The notes under the pieces were generated by a model, which did not search any database, had not been told where the DNA came from, and saw only the letters and a program-made list of their open reading frames with translations. Shown here one piece after another: positions 26,818-35,939 of a stretch of 64,000 bases of DNA. The stretch covers positions 1 through 64,000 of the forward strand of contig JABXJT010000004.1 of NCBI GenBank assembly GCA_013375455.1. The letters are read 5' to 3'. The number at the start of each line of letters is the position of its first letter. Position 1 is the stretch's first letter. Both the position numbers and the translations under genes were made by a program. This DNA comes from Candidatus Helarchaeota archaeon. Its GTDB lineage: Archaea; Asgardarchaeota; Lokiarchaeia; Helarchaeales; HEL-GB-A.

Positions 26818-26921
26818 TTAGAAATTACCGCTTTTTTATGATAAATTTCAATAGAATTTTAATATATCTTGTTTTATTATAGAATAAATTCATTAATTGA
26901 ATTTTAGGGTGTGGCAAATAC

Positions 26922-27662
26922 ATGGTAATAGACATTTTAACAGATGACGAAAGAGAGCGATATACTCGCCAACTTGTTATTAAAAATTGGGGTGAAGCAG
27001 CACAACTTAAATTAAAGAAATCGACCATTGTAATCGTGGGAATGGGTGGTTTAGGGAGCATTAATTCGATTTATGCGGCTGCTGTAGGCTTTGGTAAAAT
27101 AAAAATCGTGGATCATGACATCGTTGACCTAAGTAACTTAAATAGACAAGTCGTGTATTCTACTCCAGATGTGTCAAAAAAGAAAGTTGATTCTGCTAAA
27201 GGTAAATTATCGGCTTTAAATCCTGAAATCGAAATTGAACCTTATGCCGTTAAACTTTCTGAAGATAACATAAAAGATATTCTAAAAGATTGTGATGTAG
27301 TTTTAGACTGCTTGGATAACTTTCAAAGTCGATTTCTTTTAAATCGTACCTGTATTGAGCTTGGAAAGCCATACGTGCATGCCGCCTGCTATGCATTTGA
27401 AGGGCGAGTGTTAACTATCATGCCAAAGAAGGGGCCATGTCTTCAATGCTTTTATCCTAAGATCCCAGAAGAAGCAAAAACCATTCCCATAGTTGGTGCC
27501 GCTGTTGGAATTATGGCATCCATCGAAATTACAGAGGCCATCAAGCTAATTACTGGAATTGGGAAGCCTCTAATTGGTCGTCTCTTAATAATAGACGGAG
27601 AAAATATGAATTTCGATATAATTGAAGTGAAAAGAAACCCAAAATGTCCTATATGTGGCTGA
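26922..27662 (+). CDS. ThiF/MoeB-type E1-like adenylyltransferase
   Basis: 246 residues. ERYTRQLVIKNWGEAAQ start, GMGGLGS nucleotide loop, VDHDIVDLSNLNRQ, and Cys pairs CLQC and CPIC for zinc: the MoeB/ThiF superfamily, which adenylates the C-terminal glycine of ubiquitin-like carrier proteins. The length fits sulphur-carrier activation (molybdopterin or thiamine) rather than a full-length eukaryotic E1, which needs a second catalytic and UFD domain. moaA and thiI in the same window support this, but a role in protein conjugation cannot be excluded. Start ATG follows GGGTGTGG. Confidence 0.9.
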   Translation: MVIDILTDDERERYTRQLVIKNWGEAAQLKLKKSTIVIVGMGGLGSINSIYAAAVGFGKIKIVDHDIVDLSNLNRQVVYSTPDVSKKKVDSAKGKLSALNPEIEIEPYAVKLSEDNIKDILKDCDVVLDCLDNFQSRFLLNRTCIELGKPYVHAACYAFEGRVLTIMPKKGPCLQCFYPKIPEEAKTIPIVGAAVGIMASIEITEAIKLITGIGKPLIGRLLIIDGENMNFDIIEVKRNPKCPICG

Positions 27663-27683
27663 TATCTTAAAAAAACATATTTC

Positions 27684-28442
27684 CTAGGTCAGATCTCCGC
27701 ACGCACAAAAAATTTCATGTATTAAATCATGCATTTCATCCAATCCAAAAGGTTCTTTAGTTGCAGAGGTGGAAACTATCCGCATCGATGGGGATAATTC
27801 AGCTACGGCCTGCTGAGCAATTAACGCAAGTTCAGCCATAGAGCCTTGGTGCTCAGCAAGGATGCGATCCTTAAGATATTGAGGATCTTGAATCATTTCT
27901 ACAATTTTTGAATTCTTAGGGAGCAAATCCGCTTTATGAAGAATATAGACCGACGCGATCCCTATTTGAATTTGCACTGCAAGCGCCAATAGTAATCCTA
28001 CGATTAAATTTGAGGCAGATTGAGTTAATTCAGCATCCAAGATGAAAATCACTATAGTTGGAGATTTTATTTTAAGTTGTTGTAAAAAAACGGGCCCTGC
28101 CTCTTTGAAAACAAAGGCTTCTAATTGACCAGGAGTATCGATTAAAACAAACTCGGAATTTAAATTATTGATTCTTTTAAGGATGGTATTCTTCTGTGCT
28201 AATAATAATTCATTGGCCCTGAGCATAGCGCCATTTGGACCCAATTTATCTTTTTTCATTATTTCGCTAAGAGTGAAATAATTTCGAATGTCTAAATCAG
28301 GAGAAAAGGGAATATAATCCACACCAGCATCTAAATTTACAAAACTGACCGATTCTTGACGGTGTTGTTTTAACCACTGTCCATAGACATTGCATAAACT
28401 TGTCTTTCCGCTGCCCGCAGGCCCTAAAAAGATGATATTCAC
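27684..28442 (-). CDS. GPN-loop GTPase
   Basis: 252 residues. P-loop GPAGSGKT, then the family-defining GPNGAMLRANE insertion; DTPGQLE is the G3 motif and HKADLL replaces NKxD. Eukaryotic GPN1-3 proteins assemble RNA polymerase II, and archaeal relatives are homodimers of unknown client. The frame opens at GTG 28451, but GTG 28442 lies behind AAGGTG and is the better start. Faces the downstream ThiF-like gene on the opposite strand. Confidence 0.92.
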   Translation of the reverse strand: MNIIFLGPAGSGKTSLCNVYGQWLKQHRQESVSFVNLDAGVDYIPFSPDLDIRNYFTLSEIMKKDKLGPNGAMLRANELLLAQKNTILKRINNLNSEFVLIDTPGQLEAFVFKEAGPVFLQQLKIKSPTIVIFILDAELTQSASNLIVGLLLALAVQIQIGIASVYILHKADLLPKNSKIVEMIQDPQYLKDRILAEHQGSMAELALIAQQAVAELSPSMRIVSTSATKEPFGLDEMHDLIHEIFCACGDLT

Positions 28443-28533
28443 GAATTTCACCTTATTTACTTTTTAGTTGTGGAAGAGTTTAAATTTTTGGTTGTAAAAG
28501 AATTTCTTTAGCCATTGATAATAGGTTTTACGT

Positions 28534-29988
28534 ATGGAAAAATTAGCTACAATTACAGAGGAATTGATTGAAGCTATTGGAAAAGCTAAGGTAAAAACGG
28601 AAGATTTCCATCTCATCCCATATTCTCGAGATTGGTCACCGCGTGATGCAACGGAAACTCAAATGCCTCAAATAGCCGTCCGTCCTACTTCAACAGAAGA
28701 CGTATCAATTGTATTGAAAATTGCAAATGAGCATCGCTGTCCAGTCACGACTATAGGAGGACTCACCGGGATGGGAGGCGGTGCAGTTCCTATTTATGGT
28801 GGTATTGCGCTCGATTCAAAAGGGTTGAATCAAGTTCTTGAAATTGACGAAAAAAATATGACAGTAACCACGCAAACAGGTATTACAGTTCTAAAATTAA
28901 ATGAGGCACTTAAAGATAAGAACCTTTGGTGGCCACATGATCCAGAATCTAAGCCATCAAGTACTGTAGGGGCAGCCATCGCTTGTGATAATGATTCAAC
29001 GTTCGGAATTAAATACGGAAAGATTGGAGATTTCTTGTTAAATGCTAAGGTTGTCCTCGGGACAGGCGAGATCTTACGTGTGGGACACCGAAAAGCTCTT
29101 TGCACATCAACCGGTTACAAACTCCATTGGCTTCTAATCGCCTCAGAAGGAACCTTAGGCGTAATTACAGAGGCGACTCTCAAAATATTTCTAATTCCTG
29201 AAACCAGGGCAATCACAGCGGTAGTTTTTAAAACCATCTCCGCTGCGATTGAGGGATTAAAACGTTTGCTTCAATCAGGATTGAGCATTGAAAGTGCGCA
29301 CGTGAATTGTAAACAACGTTTAGGATTCTATACGTTCGCTTATCGCGAAAAACACGGTCGAGATCCCGATATTCCAGATTGGGCAGGAGCAATCTTATTC
29401 GTTACTGTAAATGGAGATAAAGACGTAGTTAATTTTTCACATAAATACGCCATTCAGTTACTAGAATCCATGGGTGGAGTTCAGGTTAAAGAACAAGATA
29501 TGTTGGATAGTTGGTGGAAGAGTAAACATACTCTACAATTCGTTCCTATGAAGCAAAAATGGCCAGACTCTCAACGTCAAAAAAAGTTTGGAGCAGCGGA
29601 TCTTGGCATCCCTATTGGGCGGATTGAGGAAGCATATGAACATTATCAACGATTTGCAAGTCAATTTAATATTGAGATCCTTGGAATGTGTGTTTATAAT
29701 GAAAGACCTAATCGGATAAGCCCGAGTATTAGTTTCGCTGTATTTGTTGATGATTCAAAACCTGAAGAAGTTCAAAATTTTTACAATTACGTCCGAGAAA
29801 TGTCAAAAATGGCAATAGATCTCGAGGGTACAATGAGTACTTACATAGGAGATGGGGATCGTTTAGGGGGATTTAATCGTCTAGAACATGGAAAAGCCTT
29901 AGATTACATGAGAAAAATAAAAGAAATTTTTGATCCAAATAATATTTTAAATCCGGGGAAAAAGTTTGAAAGCAAATGGATAGAATAA
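28534..29988 (+). CDS. FAD-linked oxidase (GlcD/D-lactate dehydrogenase-like)
   Basis: 484 residues. The FAD-binding type 4 (PCMH) domain shows PTSTEDVSIVLKIANEHR and VGAAIACDNDSTFGIKYGKI; the C-terminal cap ends FDPNNILNPGKKF, the family hallmark. Members oxidise 2-hydroxy acids such as D-lactate or glycolate and pass electrons to a quinone, ETF or Fe-S partner. No Fe-S partner adjoins; the ETF genes 10 kb away are a possible acceptor (inference). Divergent from the GPN GTPase gene. Confidence 0.9.
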   Translation: MEKLATITEELIEAIGKAKVKTEDFHLIPYSRDWSPRDATETQMPQIAVRPTSTEDVSIVLKIANEHRCPVTTIGGLTGMGGGAVPIYGGIALDSKGLNQVLEIDEKNMTVTTQTGITVLKLNEALKDKNLWWPHDPESKPSSTVGAAIACDNDSTFGIKYGKIGDFLLNAKVVLGTGEILRVGHRKALCTSTGYKLHWLLIASEGTLGVITEATLKIFLIPETRAITAVVFKTISAAIEGLKRLLQSGLSIESAHVNCKQRLGFYTFAYREKHGRDPDIPDWAGAILFVTVNGDKDVVNFSHKYAIQLLESMGGVQVKEQDMLDSWWKSKHTLQFVPMKQKWPDSQRQKKFGAADLGIPIGRIEEAYEHYQRFASQFNIEILGMCVYNERPNRISPSISFAVFVDDSKPEEVQNFYNYVREMSKMAIDLEGTMSTYIGDGDRLGGFNRLEHGKALDYMRKIKEIFDPNNILNPGKKFESKWIE

Positions 29989-30015
29989 CATAGAAAGAAG
30001 AATTAGAAAGTTTGC

Positions 30016-30693
30016 TTATTCCAATTCGGTCCCGCAATTAGTACAAAATTTTGCACCTGAAGTAATTTCTTCTCCACAGGCTGGACAAAAATCACCCGCA
30101 TCAATATTGTTGCCTGTTGGCAGGGTAATTTCACCTACGCCGGATGGCTCAGCAGGAGGAGGTGTTGGAGGCGTTACTTCCATTTGTGGGGGTGAAACGG
30201 TATCAGGAGGATGATTGGTGGCGGGTGGTTGTGCATAAGGGCTGGGTTGAGGTTGGGATTGTCCATAAGGTTGCTGTTGATAACCGGGAGGATATTGTTG
30301 AGGAGGATAAGGTCCTGGATAAGCTGGTGGATAGGCAGGTCTAGCGGATAATTGTTTCCTAAGTGCGTCCATAGCATACCAAAAAGAGGTTGAAACTGCT
30401 TTCTTAATTTTACTGTGCGTGGGACAGTTTAACAAAATTAAAGTTCTATCTCCTTCAGTTTTTTGTCGTAGATCAGTTAAATTGGCACCGCATCGTGGAC
30501 ACATATAAAGATGCTTAATCACGGCAGGCATCCACTCATTTTGTTGGGCCATATTAAATTTTCTTTTCCCTGAATGCTTGTGTGGACAGGTAACTTCAAA
30601 TGATGCATATCCCTTTTTACTTACCATAATTTTATTAATGCTAAGGGGTTTCTGGCATTTCCTACAAATGAATTCGCCTTCAATTGGGTCCAT
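30016..30693 (-). CDS. Zinc-ribbon protein with Pro/Tyr-rich linker
   Basis: 225 residues. Two N-terminal zinc-ribbon parts (CRKCQKP..., CPRCGANL) are followed by a Pro/Tyr/Gln-rich disordered stretch (about 118-195), then a C-terminal CPACGEEI ... CTNCGTEL ribbon. Soluble, no membrane segment. The composition suggests a scaffold or adaptor with zinc-ribbon ends. Start ATG follows GAGATGG. Many Asgard genomes have such proteins, and their role is unknown. Confidence 0.82.
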   Translation of the reverse strand: MDPIEGEFICRKCQKPLSINKIMVSKKGYASFEVTCPHKHSGKRKFNMAQQNEWMPAVIKHLYMCPRCGANLTDLRQKTEGDRTLILLNCPTHSKIKKAVSTSFWYAMDALRKQLSARPAYPPAYPGPYPPQQYPPGYQQQPYGQSQPQPSPYAQPPATNHPPDTVSPPQMEVTPPTPPPAEPSGVGEITLPTGNNIDAGDFCPACGEEITSGAKFCTNCGTELE

Positions 30694-31169
30694 ACTACCA
30701 TCTCGAAATCTTTCAACTCAATATGTATCATTATTAGATATAGTTCTTCATACTTAAAGTGAGAAGTTTTTGAAGACTCAATTATTTGATATAATTCGTT
30801 TGTGTCTATTTAAATTTTAGTGAAAGAAGGAAATTGAAGGCTGTAGAGAGATAGGGGGAGAAAGAGATTAAATAAGGAAAATATAGTATTTCAAACCATC
30901 AATTACCTCTATATCTTTTTTGTAAATAAAGAAACTTCCACCCAGACTTTTGTTATATTTATCTGGTATAGAGTTCGTTTTATTAGTGCGACAAGCGAGA
31001 ATTTAAATTTAAATATTAATAAAAAAAATTAGAATATGAAAATAAATAGGATAGTAAAGTTGCTGATTTCACGTTAATGGAGTTCTGAATTGGTATTCAG
31101 AGAAAAAAAATCCATAATTGAAATCGAATAGCAGATCTTTCTGCCTTAGAACGATAATGAGATGATAAA
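30694..31169. other. Intergenic region
   Basis: About 480 bases, very AT-rich, with promoters for the zinc-ribbon gene (leftward) and the roadblock-like gene (rightward) expected inside. A purine-rich strip lies near 30850. No ORF, tRNA-like structure or strong dyad was found. Confidence 0.5.
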
Positions 31170-32387
31170 ATGGCTGCAAACCCTGAAGCAATATTAGCAA
31201 AAATCCTAAGAAGTTCTCAAAGTATTAAAATGGTCTTAATTTGTGACAAGGTAGGTTTGGTGATTAGTAAAGTTCTTCGAATTAAACCTATTGAAGGAAT
31301 TGGAGCATTAGAATCATCCATTTTTAGAGCAGCAGAAGACGTGTGTGAATTTCTATCATTAGGAAAGAGTGTCATCCACATATCTATCTTTCCCGATAGA
31401 ACAATAATTGGAATTGATATCGGGTTAGGATATCTTGTACTCGTCGTAGAACATAAAGTAAAATGGATTCTTGACTCGCAATTAATTGATTCTTGCTTAA
31501 GTGATTTGATAAACATGTGGGTTTCTGAGTTAGGTTTAGACGGTTATGATTTTTCAGTTGTAAAAAGCGTTCATCAAGTTTTATCGACTTTATATTCAGG
31601 AAATACTACTCAACCCCATACTTATCAGACTGATGAGATAGATCCCATACAAGGAATACTGGATATAACTAATCCATTATTTCTTGCGAATTGCATTACT
31701 AATGAATTGGGATTACCCATAGCTTTCGCTTCCAGCTCATCAATTAATATAGGCTCAGAGGAATTTGGAGGTACTCTTCTATCTTTAGATGCTGTTGCAA
31801 AAGAAAAAGGAGAAAATGCTGCACTTGGGGCCCCTGTTTTTTCAGCAGTATTCACGGATCAAAATAAGGGAATATTAACATGTCATGCCGGTTTGTTAGA
31901 GGGAATAGAACCCTTGGTCTTTCAAAGTCTCTTTGAAATGAATGCTGGCTTCATTCCTATTCTCACCGAAATTAACAATATGATAACGGCGATTTCCAAA
32001 GAATATGGTGATGATCAAATGCAGTACTTTGTCGAGGTGGTTGACAATCTAGTTGGTCAAATATATCCAAGTAAAGAGAAGATAGTTACAATCCCCGCAT
32101 CTGCAGAGGCTGATGAACGACTTCAATTAGTCATCACTGAAATGGAAAGAAATATTGAAGAATCCATTGGTTATTACATGAGCATGCTCGGTGATTTAAT
32201 GGAATTAATTTCATCACGAGCACTTGAAATTCGGAAATCGATTGAAAGCTATGATTCTGACTTTAGAAAATGGCTTTCCACTAATACTAAAGGGCTTGAT
32301 CACCCACGCATTCAAGGTGAGATGAAAAAGTGGGAAGATGCAAAAAAATTGATAGATACAAAATTAAAAACGCTAACAGCTCAATGA
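31170..32387 (+). CDS. Protein with two roadblock-like domains
   Basis: 405 residues. About 1-125 follow the roadblock pattern (ILRSSQSIKMVLICDKVGLVI, SIFRAAEDVCEFL, a strand pair ending LVLVVEHK). A second similar part lies at about 155-280 (ELGLPIAFASSS, GGTLLSLDAVAKEKG, GILTCHAG). The rest is helical (about 290-400). Roadblock domains bind Rag/Mgl-type GTPases; a double copy might act as a preformed dimer. Homology is judged by pattern only. Start ATG is after GAGATGATAAA. Confidence 0.78.
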   Translation: MAANPEAILAKILRSSQSIKMVLICDKVGLVISKVLRIKPIEGIGALESSIFRAAEDVCEFLSLGKSVIHISIFPDRTIIGIDIGLGYLVLVVEHKVKWILDSQLIDSCLSDLINMWVSELGLDGYDFSVVKSVHQVLSTLYSGNTTQPHTYQTDEIDPIQGILDITNPLFLANCITNELGLPIAFASSSSINIGSEEFGGTLLSLDAVAKEKGENAALGAPVFSAVFTDQNKGILTCHAGLLEGIEPLVFQSLFEMNAGFIPILTEINNMITAISKEYGDDQMQYFVEVVDNLVGQIYPSKEKIVTIPASAEADERLQLVITEMERNIEESIGYYMSMLGDLMELISSRALEIRKSIESYDSDFRKWLSTNTKGLDHPRIQGEMKKWEDAKKLIDTKLKTLTAQ

Positions 32388-32394
32388 CATTCCT

Positions 32395-33315
32395 CTACTT
32401 ACAATAAGGTTCTCTTAGATCAATTGCATGCTGAAATAATTTATATAATTTTTCATCAGGTACTCCTTTTCTTATTGGAGTTAAGATATCAATGAGATTA
32501 TCGTTCCGCATTAAACAAGGTTTAATCATACCCGTGCTGGTAATACGAATTCGATGGCAATTTGCGCAAAATTTTGAATTGTGAAAGGGTTTGACCATCT
32601 CGATTTCAGCGCCATTTTCTAAAAAATATTTTTTTCTATTTTGCATATCTCTAATTTTTGTGGATATTATCTGCGTCTTTAAATTTTCTTCAATTTCAGT
32701 TAAATTCACGTGATATGTATTGAAAAGCTCAGAATTACTTAAAGGAACTAGCTCAATTAATTGTAAAATTAAGTTTCTATTCTTGGTAAATGCGATTAAA
32801 TCTTCTATTTCAGCTTCATTCACACCTTTTAATAAAACCATATTTAATTTGATTGGTGCGATTCCGCAATTTAATGCTTCTATGATGCCCTTTTCAACTT
32901 GATCAATTAATTTTCCACTATGTTTGGTAATATTTGCATAAGTTTCTGGGCATAGTGTATCAAGACTAACATTAATTCGATCTAAACCAGCATTGCATAA
33001 CTTTTTAGCATATTTTTCAAGGAGAATCCCGTTAGTAACTACTGATATATCACTTATTTTAGGAATATTGCGAGTTTTTTGTATTATTTCTATTAAATCA
33101 TTTCGTAAGAGAGGTTCGCCACCCGTATATTTTACTTTAGTTATCCCGAACTGCGTGGATATTCGTACAACTTTTATAATCTCATCAACAATCATTTCTT
33201 TCAAGTTTCTAGCATTTTCTCCTTCATGATGGCAATAGATACAATCAAGATTGCACCGTTGCGTAATTGAGATGCGAATCGCGGTGAGCGGTCGATTAAA
33301 CTTGTCTAACACCAT
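32395..33315 (-). CDS. moaA: GTP 3',8-cyclase (molybdenum cofactor synthesis)
   Basis: Radical SAM enzyme of the first step of molybdopterin synthesis. The N-terminal cluster is CNLDCIYC; GGEPLL is the SAM-binding motif. The C-terminal second cluster is FCANCHRIRIT ... CLMRN. 306 residues is the archaeal length. No ribosome binding site is visible, so possibly leaderless. The E1-like MoeB-type protein about 5 kb away may belong to the same pathway. Confidence 0.95.
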   Translation of the reverse strand: MVLDKFNRPLTAIRISITQRCNLDCIYCHHEGENARNLKEMIVDEIIKVVRISTQFGITKVKYTGGEPLLRNDLIEIIQKTRNIPKISDISVVTNGILLEKYAKKLCNAGLDRINVSLDTLCPETYANITKHSGKLIDQVEKGIIEALNCGIAPIKLNMVLLKGVNEAEIEDLIAFTKNRNLILQLIELVPLSNSELFNTYHVNLTEIEENLKTQIISTKIRDMQNRKKYFLENGAEIEMVKPFHNSKFCANCHRIRITSTGMIKPCLMRNDNLIDILTPIRKGVPDEKLYKLFQHAIDLREPYCK

Positions 33316-33433
33316 CTGGCTAAGCCTACTAATTAATTCACCTTTAGCTCTTTAAAAAACCTTAAAGAAATTTTCTGAAATGCTACTTTTTTCATAAAAA
33401 AAAGAATCTTTTAAAAGATATTGGGATAATTTT

Positions 33434-34102
33434 TTACCAATATGCATGATTATCAATGATTTTTGTTGGAAACACTGCAAGATAAGGTATTGTAATATCC
33501 CACATACTCTGCCAAATATTTAATATAGCGATAGTAATAATAACTGCACCCCAACCAGTTATTCCTGTTGGTGCAAGCCAAGCTGTCATAATACTGATTG
33601 TTACATCAAGTGAAACTCCGAAAAATGCAGCATATAACGCCATAGCAAAAAATATGTTCATAGGAATCATTAGGCCCAATCGGAGGAGAATTGCCAGTCC
33701 ACTAGAAGTACCATAGAGTTTCAGTCCTTTAAAGTCAATTGCTTTATACTTCCGTAATTTCATTAATAATGCAGGAATAATTATGAAAGGAATTGTAGCA
33801 GAGAATTTCATTAGAGCACCTAACCAAGCTGCAATTTCTGGGGAAAGGATAGCAATGCCCACCGCTCCGATTCCTGAGCAGAGTAATCCTGATTTCCAGC
33901 CAAAGATTAAAAAACAGATTAACCATATTATGCTAATTGGATCAAGAATGGACATTCCCCAGCCTACTGAAATTTTGGGAATGGAGCCAGTTAATGGACT
34001 AATGGCTATAGATAAAGCCCCAAAAATTGCTGCTCCCGCGTATGTTATGAGCGTATCTCGGGAACTCGTGGATTTAATTTCCTGTTGCATAAGAATCAAC
34101 AT
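33434..34102 (-). CDS. ECF-type transporter S-component-like membrane protein
   Basis: 222 residues with about six hydrophobic helices. YAGAAIFGALSIAISPLTG at the start, then a ..DPISIIWLICFLIFGWKSGLL segment, is the S-component pattern (substrate-binding subunit of energy-coupling-factor transporters for vitamins such as riboflavin or queuosine precursors). The ligand is unknown. No ATPase or T component is adjacent, so it may use a shared ECF module. Start could be ATG 34102 or the internal ATG 34090. Confidence 0.82.
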   Translation of the reverse strand: MLILMQQEIKSTSSRDTLITYAGAAIFGALSIAISPLTGSIPKISVGWGMSILDPISIIWLICFLIFGWKSGLLCSGIGAVGIAILSPEIAAWLGALMKFSATIPFIIIPALLMKLRKYKAIDFKGLKLYGTSSGLAILLRLGLMIPMNIFFAMALYAAFFGVSLDVTISIMTAWLAPTGITGWGAVIITIAILNIWQSMWDITIPYLAVFPTKIIDNHAYW

Positions 34103-34363
34103 TCTACGATAAATTGCGAATAAATTTTTCGTTTGTTTGAAATGTTTTGTGGATCACACAAGTCAATCCATTTCTGACAATCAAACAAGTGTAATTAAAA
34201 GCTTTTTACTTAAATTTGGGTAAATAGTTTTTCCGCCATTTGGATATCAAATTCAGGTTACCATATGATAAAAAAATTCAGTTGAATTAGTTGATGAAAA
34301 AAATTCGAAATCGTTATAATATTTAGAAGATATTTCTTGAATTTCGATATAAAAAAAAAGTTT

Positions 34364-34633
34364 TTAGACAGTTAATTCAAAAACTATCGCGCTATGCGGA
34401 ATTACAAAGGAATATTGTTTCCGCACGACCACTGTATGGTAGTAATCAGCCAATCCTAAAAATCCTTTGATGACGGATTCGTCACCATCGTATTTGAATA
34501 GGATTTCAACGCTTGCCCTTCCCTTAGCAATTGCACATTTATTATAAACGCGATCGTCAATGAGGGGAATTTTCATTTCATTAACTATTTCATAAACTCG
34601 TTTGATGAATGCTTCCTTATCAATCTTCGGCAT
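34364..34633 (-). CDS. Small protein of unknown function
   Basis: 89 residues, not recognised. It shows a helical start (KEAFIKRVYEIVNEMKIP) and several beta-like stretches. No Cys motif and no membrane segment. The ribosome binding site AGGTGAG is strong but sits further upstream than usual. It could be a small transcription-associated or enzyme-subunit fold. Isolated between the ECF-S-like gene and the Ala/Pro-repeat gene, all on the minus strand. Confidence 0.72.
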   Translation of the reverse strand: MPKIDKEAFIKRVYEIVNEMKIPLIDDRVYNKCAIAKGRASVEILFKYDGDESVIKGFLGLADYYHTVVVRKQYSFVIPHSAIVFELTV

Positions 34634-34820
34634 ATAACCAGCTCACCTAATTTGTCAGTAATAATTATCATTCATTTATTATTCAGCAAATGATCTTCAT
34701 ATTTATAAAATAAATATTTAATGATTTTCCTTATCTATTTGAATTTATTTATTTAATTAAATTGCATGAACTAGTAAATATAATAGGAGGGAAATTTATT
34801 AGGGAATATGAGTTTTTCAG

Positions 34821-35456
34821 CTATTTTTCGCCTTTCATGATACTTTTTAAGCGTTTCAATTCCTTTAACATCTCATCCCGAAGCCCTGAAATTGTTGGGG
34901 CTCCTGAACCAGCTGCGGGCGCTGCCGTTCGTGGTGGTCCAGCAAGCATGGGGCGGGCTGGAGCTGCCATGGGAGCCGCTGGGGCTGCGGGGCGGGCTGG
35001 ACGTGCCATGGGAGCCGCTGGGGCTCGAGGCGGGCCTGCCATTGGGGGTGCCGCTGCTGGAAGTCGGGGCAGTCCTGCCGCTGGAGGTCGGGGCGGTCCT
35101 GCCGCTGGAGGTCGGGGCGGTCCTGCCGCTGGAGGTCGGGGTGGACCAGCTGCGGGTCTTGGAGCAGCTACTGCTTTAGGAGGAGTAATTGCTTGTCCTG
35201 AAAGTAAAGCAATTAATTTTTCCCGTGATGATGATGAAGTTTGGGTGCCTGCCTTCATAGTTGTTAAAACAGCAGATCTATCAGCACCACTTCTTTGATA
35301 TCCAGTCCCTGAAAGGTCGCCTTCAGCTTTCTTTAAGCTATTCATGAGGACTGAAACATTTTGGTTCAAATCATTCATTGTATCTCGAAAGCGATCAAGT
35401 GCATCATAGAGAAAATTAATAACGCGTTGAATCACAGTTTCTTTATCTTGAGCCAT
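34821..35456 (-). CDS. Ala/Pro-repeat protein with N- and C-terminal helices
   Basis: 211 residues. Residues 1-60 form an amphipathic helix (VIQRVINFLYDALDRFRDTM), followed by an Ala/Pro/Gly/Arg low-complexity core (about 90-185) built from two repeat types: an 8-residue PRPPAAGP unit and a 13-residue PARPAAPAAPMAR unit. The C-terminal helix is LRDEMLKELKRLKSIMKG. The DNA is much richer in G+C than all neighbours and contains exact 24-bp and 39-bp tandem repeats. Proline-rich cores of this kind act as spacers or SH3/profilin-type ligands; this is inference. Ribosome binding site GGAAGG. Confidence 0.8.
   Translation of the reverse strand: MAQDKETVIQRVINFLYDALDRFRDTMNDLNQNVSVLMNSLKKAEGDLSGTGYQRSGADRSAVLTTMKAGTQTSSSSREKLIALLSGQAITPPKAVAAPRPAAGPPRPPAAGPPRPPAAGPPRPPAAGLPRLPAAAPPMAGPPRAPAAPMARPARPAAPAAPMAAPARPMLAGPPRTAAPAAGSGAPTISGLRDEMLKELKRLKSIMKGEK
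34951..35028. repeat. 39-bp tandem repeat, two units
   Basis: Two near-identical 39-bp units (GGGCGGGCTGG ... start), in frame with the Ala/Pro protein and giving a 13-residue repeat. Confidence 0.75.
35061..35156. repeat. 24-bp tandem repeat, four units
   Basis: Four consecutive 24-bp units (period 24, the inner two identical), encoding PRPPAAGP. The repeat is coding, not CRISPR: units abut with no spacers. Confidence 0.8.
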
Positions 35457-35939
35457 ACCGGTTACCTTCCTAATTAGCTAATTTAAGGAGTAATCGTAAT
35501 TTACTCTTCTTTCCGGTTTCATATAATAATTTACAATTAAATTATACAATTCTAAGAACGTAATAAATATAACTGACAATCTATTATAAATTTTTTTACC
35601 TTATCAACTATAAATTTCATCTAGAAGAGAAAATATCCAAAATTAAAGTAAAAAACTTTCTAGGGAGCAAATTTATAATAATTGTGGTAAATTAACAGGT
35701 AAATTAAAAAAGTTTTTGTCATAACTTTTTATGATTTGAATTCTAAATTTCAAGCTCTTTGAGATAATAGAACTTTAAAAAAAAAGCTCGATGACTTTAT
35801 GAAAAGAATTCAAATTTAAGAGTGATAAACAAAGAGCTTGAGGCAACTTCACTTCAAAATTGTATCCGATCAAAAGTGATTGACAACCTTTAAAAAACAT
35901 GAAAAATCAAGTAGTAGATTAGAAAATCAGGGTGATAGA
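35457..35939. other. Intergenic region with interlaced inverted repeats
   Basis: About 480 bases without an ORF I would accept. It holds the Ala/Pro gene promoter (leftward) and the DUF47 gene leader. A crossing pair of long inverted repeats at 35734-35841 stands out against otherwise featureless AT-rich sequence. Confidence 0.55.
35734..35841. repeat. Two interlaced perfect inverted repeats
   Basis: Arm pair 1: ATTTGAATTCT (35734-35744) and AGAATTCAAAT (35805-35815), 11 bp. Arm pair 2: TCAAGCTCTTTG (35750-35761) and CAAAGAGCTTGA (35830-35841), 12 bp. The pairs cross (1-2-1'-2'), the topology of an RNA pseudoknot if both form. They lie 100-200 bases before the DUF47/PhoU-like gene. Confidence 0.6.

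Noticed and set aside
26922..27662. E1-like gene as the E1 of a ubiquitin system with the RING/RWD genes
   Set aside because: The length and zinc Cys pairs fit MoeB/ThiF sulphur-carrier activation, and thiI and moaA are nearby; a conjugation role is not excluded but is unsupported.
31625..31855. Minus-strand 76-residue frame
   Set aside because: Shadow of the double roadblock-like gene.
35061..35156. Regular 24-bp repeat as a possible CRISPR array
   Set aside because: Units abut without spacers and read in frame as PRPPAAGP; coding repeat.
34762..35298. Plus-strand 178-residue Gly/Ala-rich frame opposite the Ala/Pro-repeat gene
   Set aside because: It is the antisense of a G+C-rich repeat; it has no credible start or domain, while the minus-strand frame has a good ribosome binding site and helical ends.
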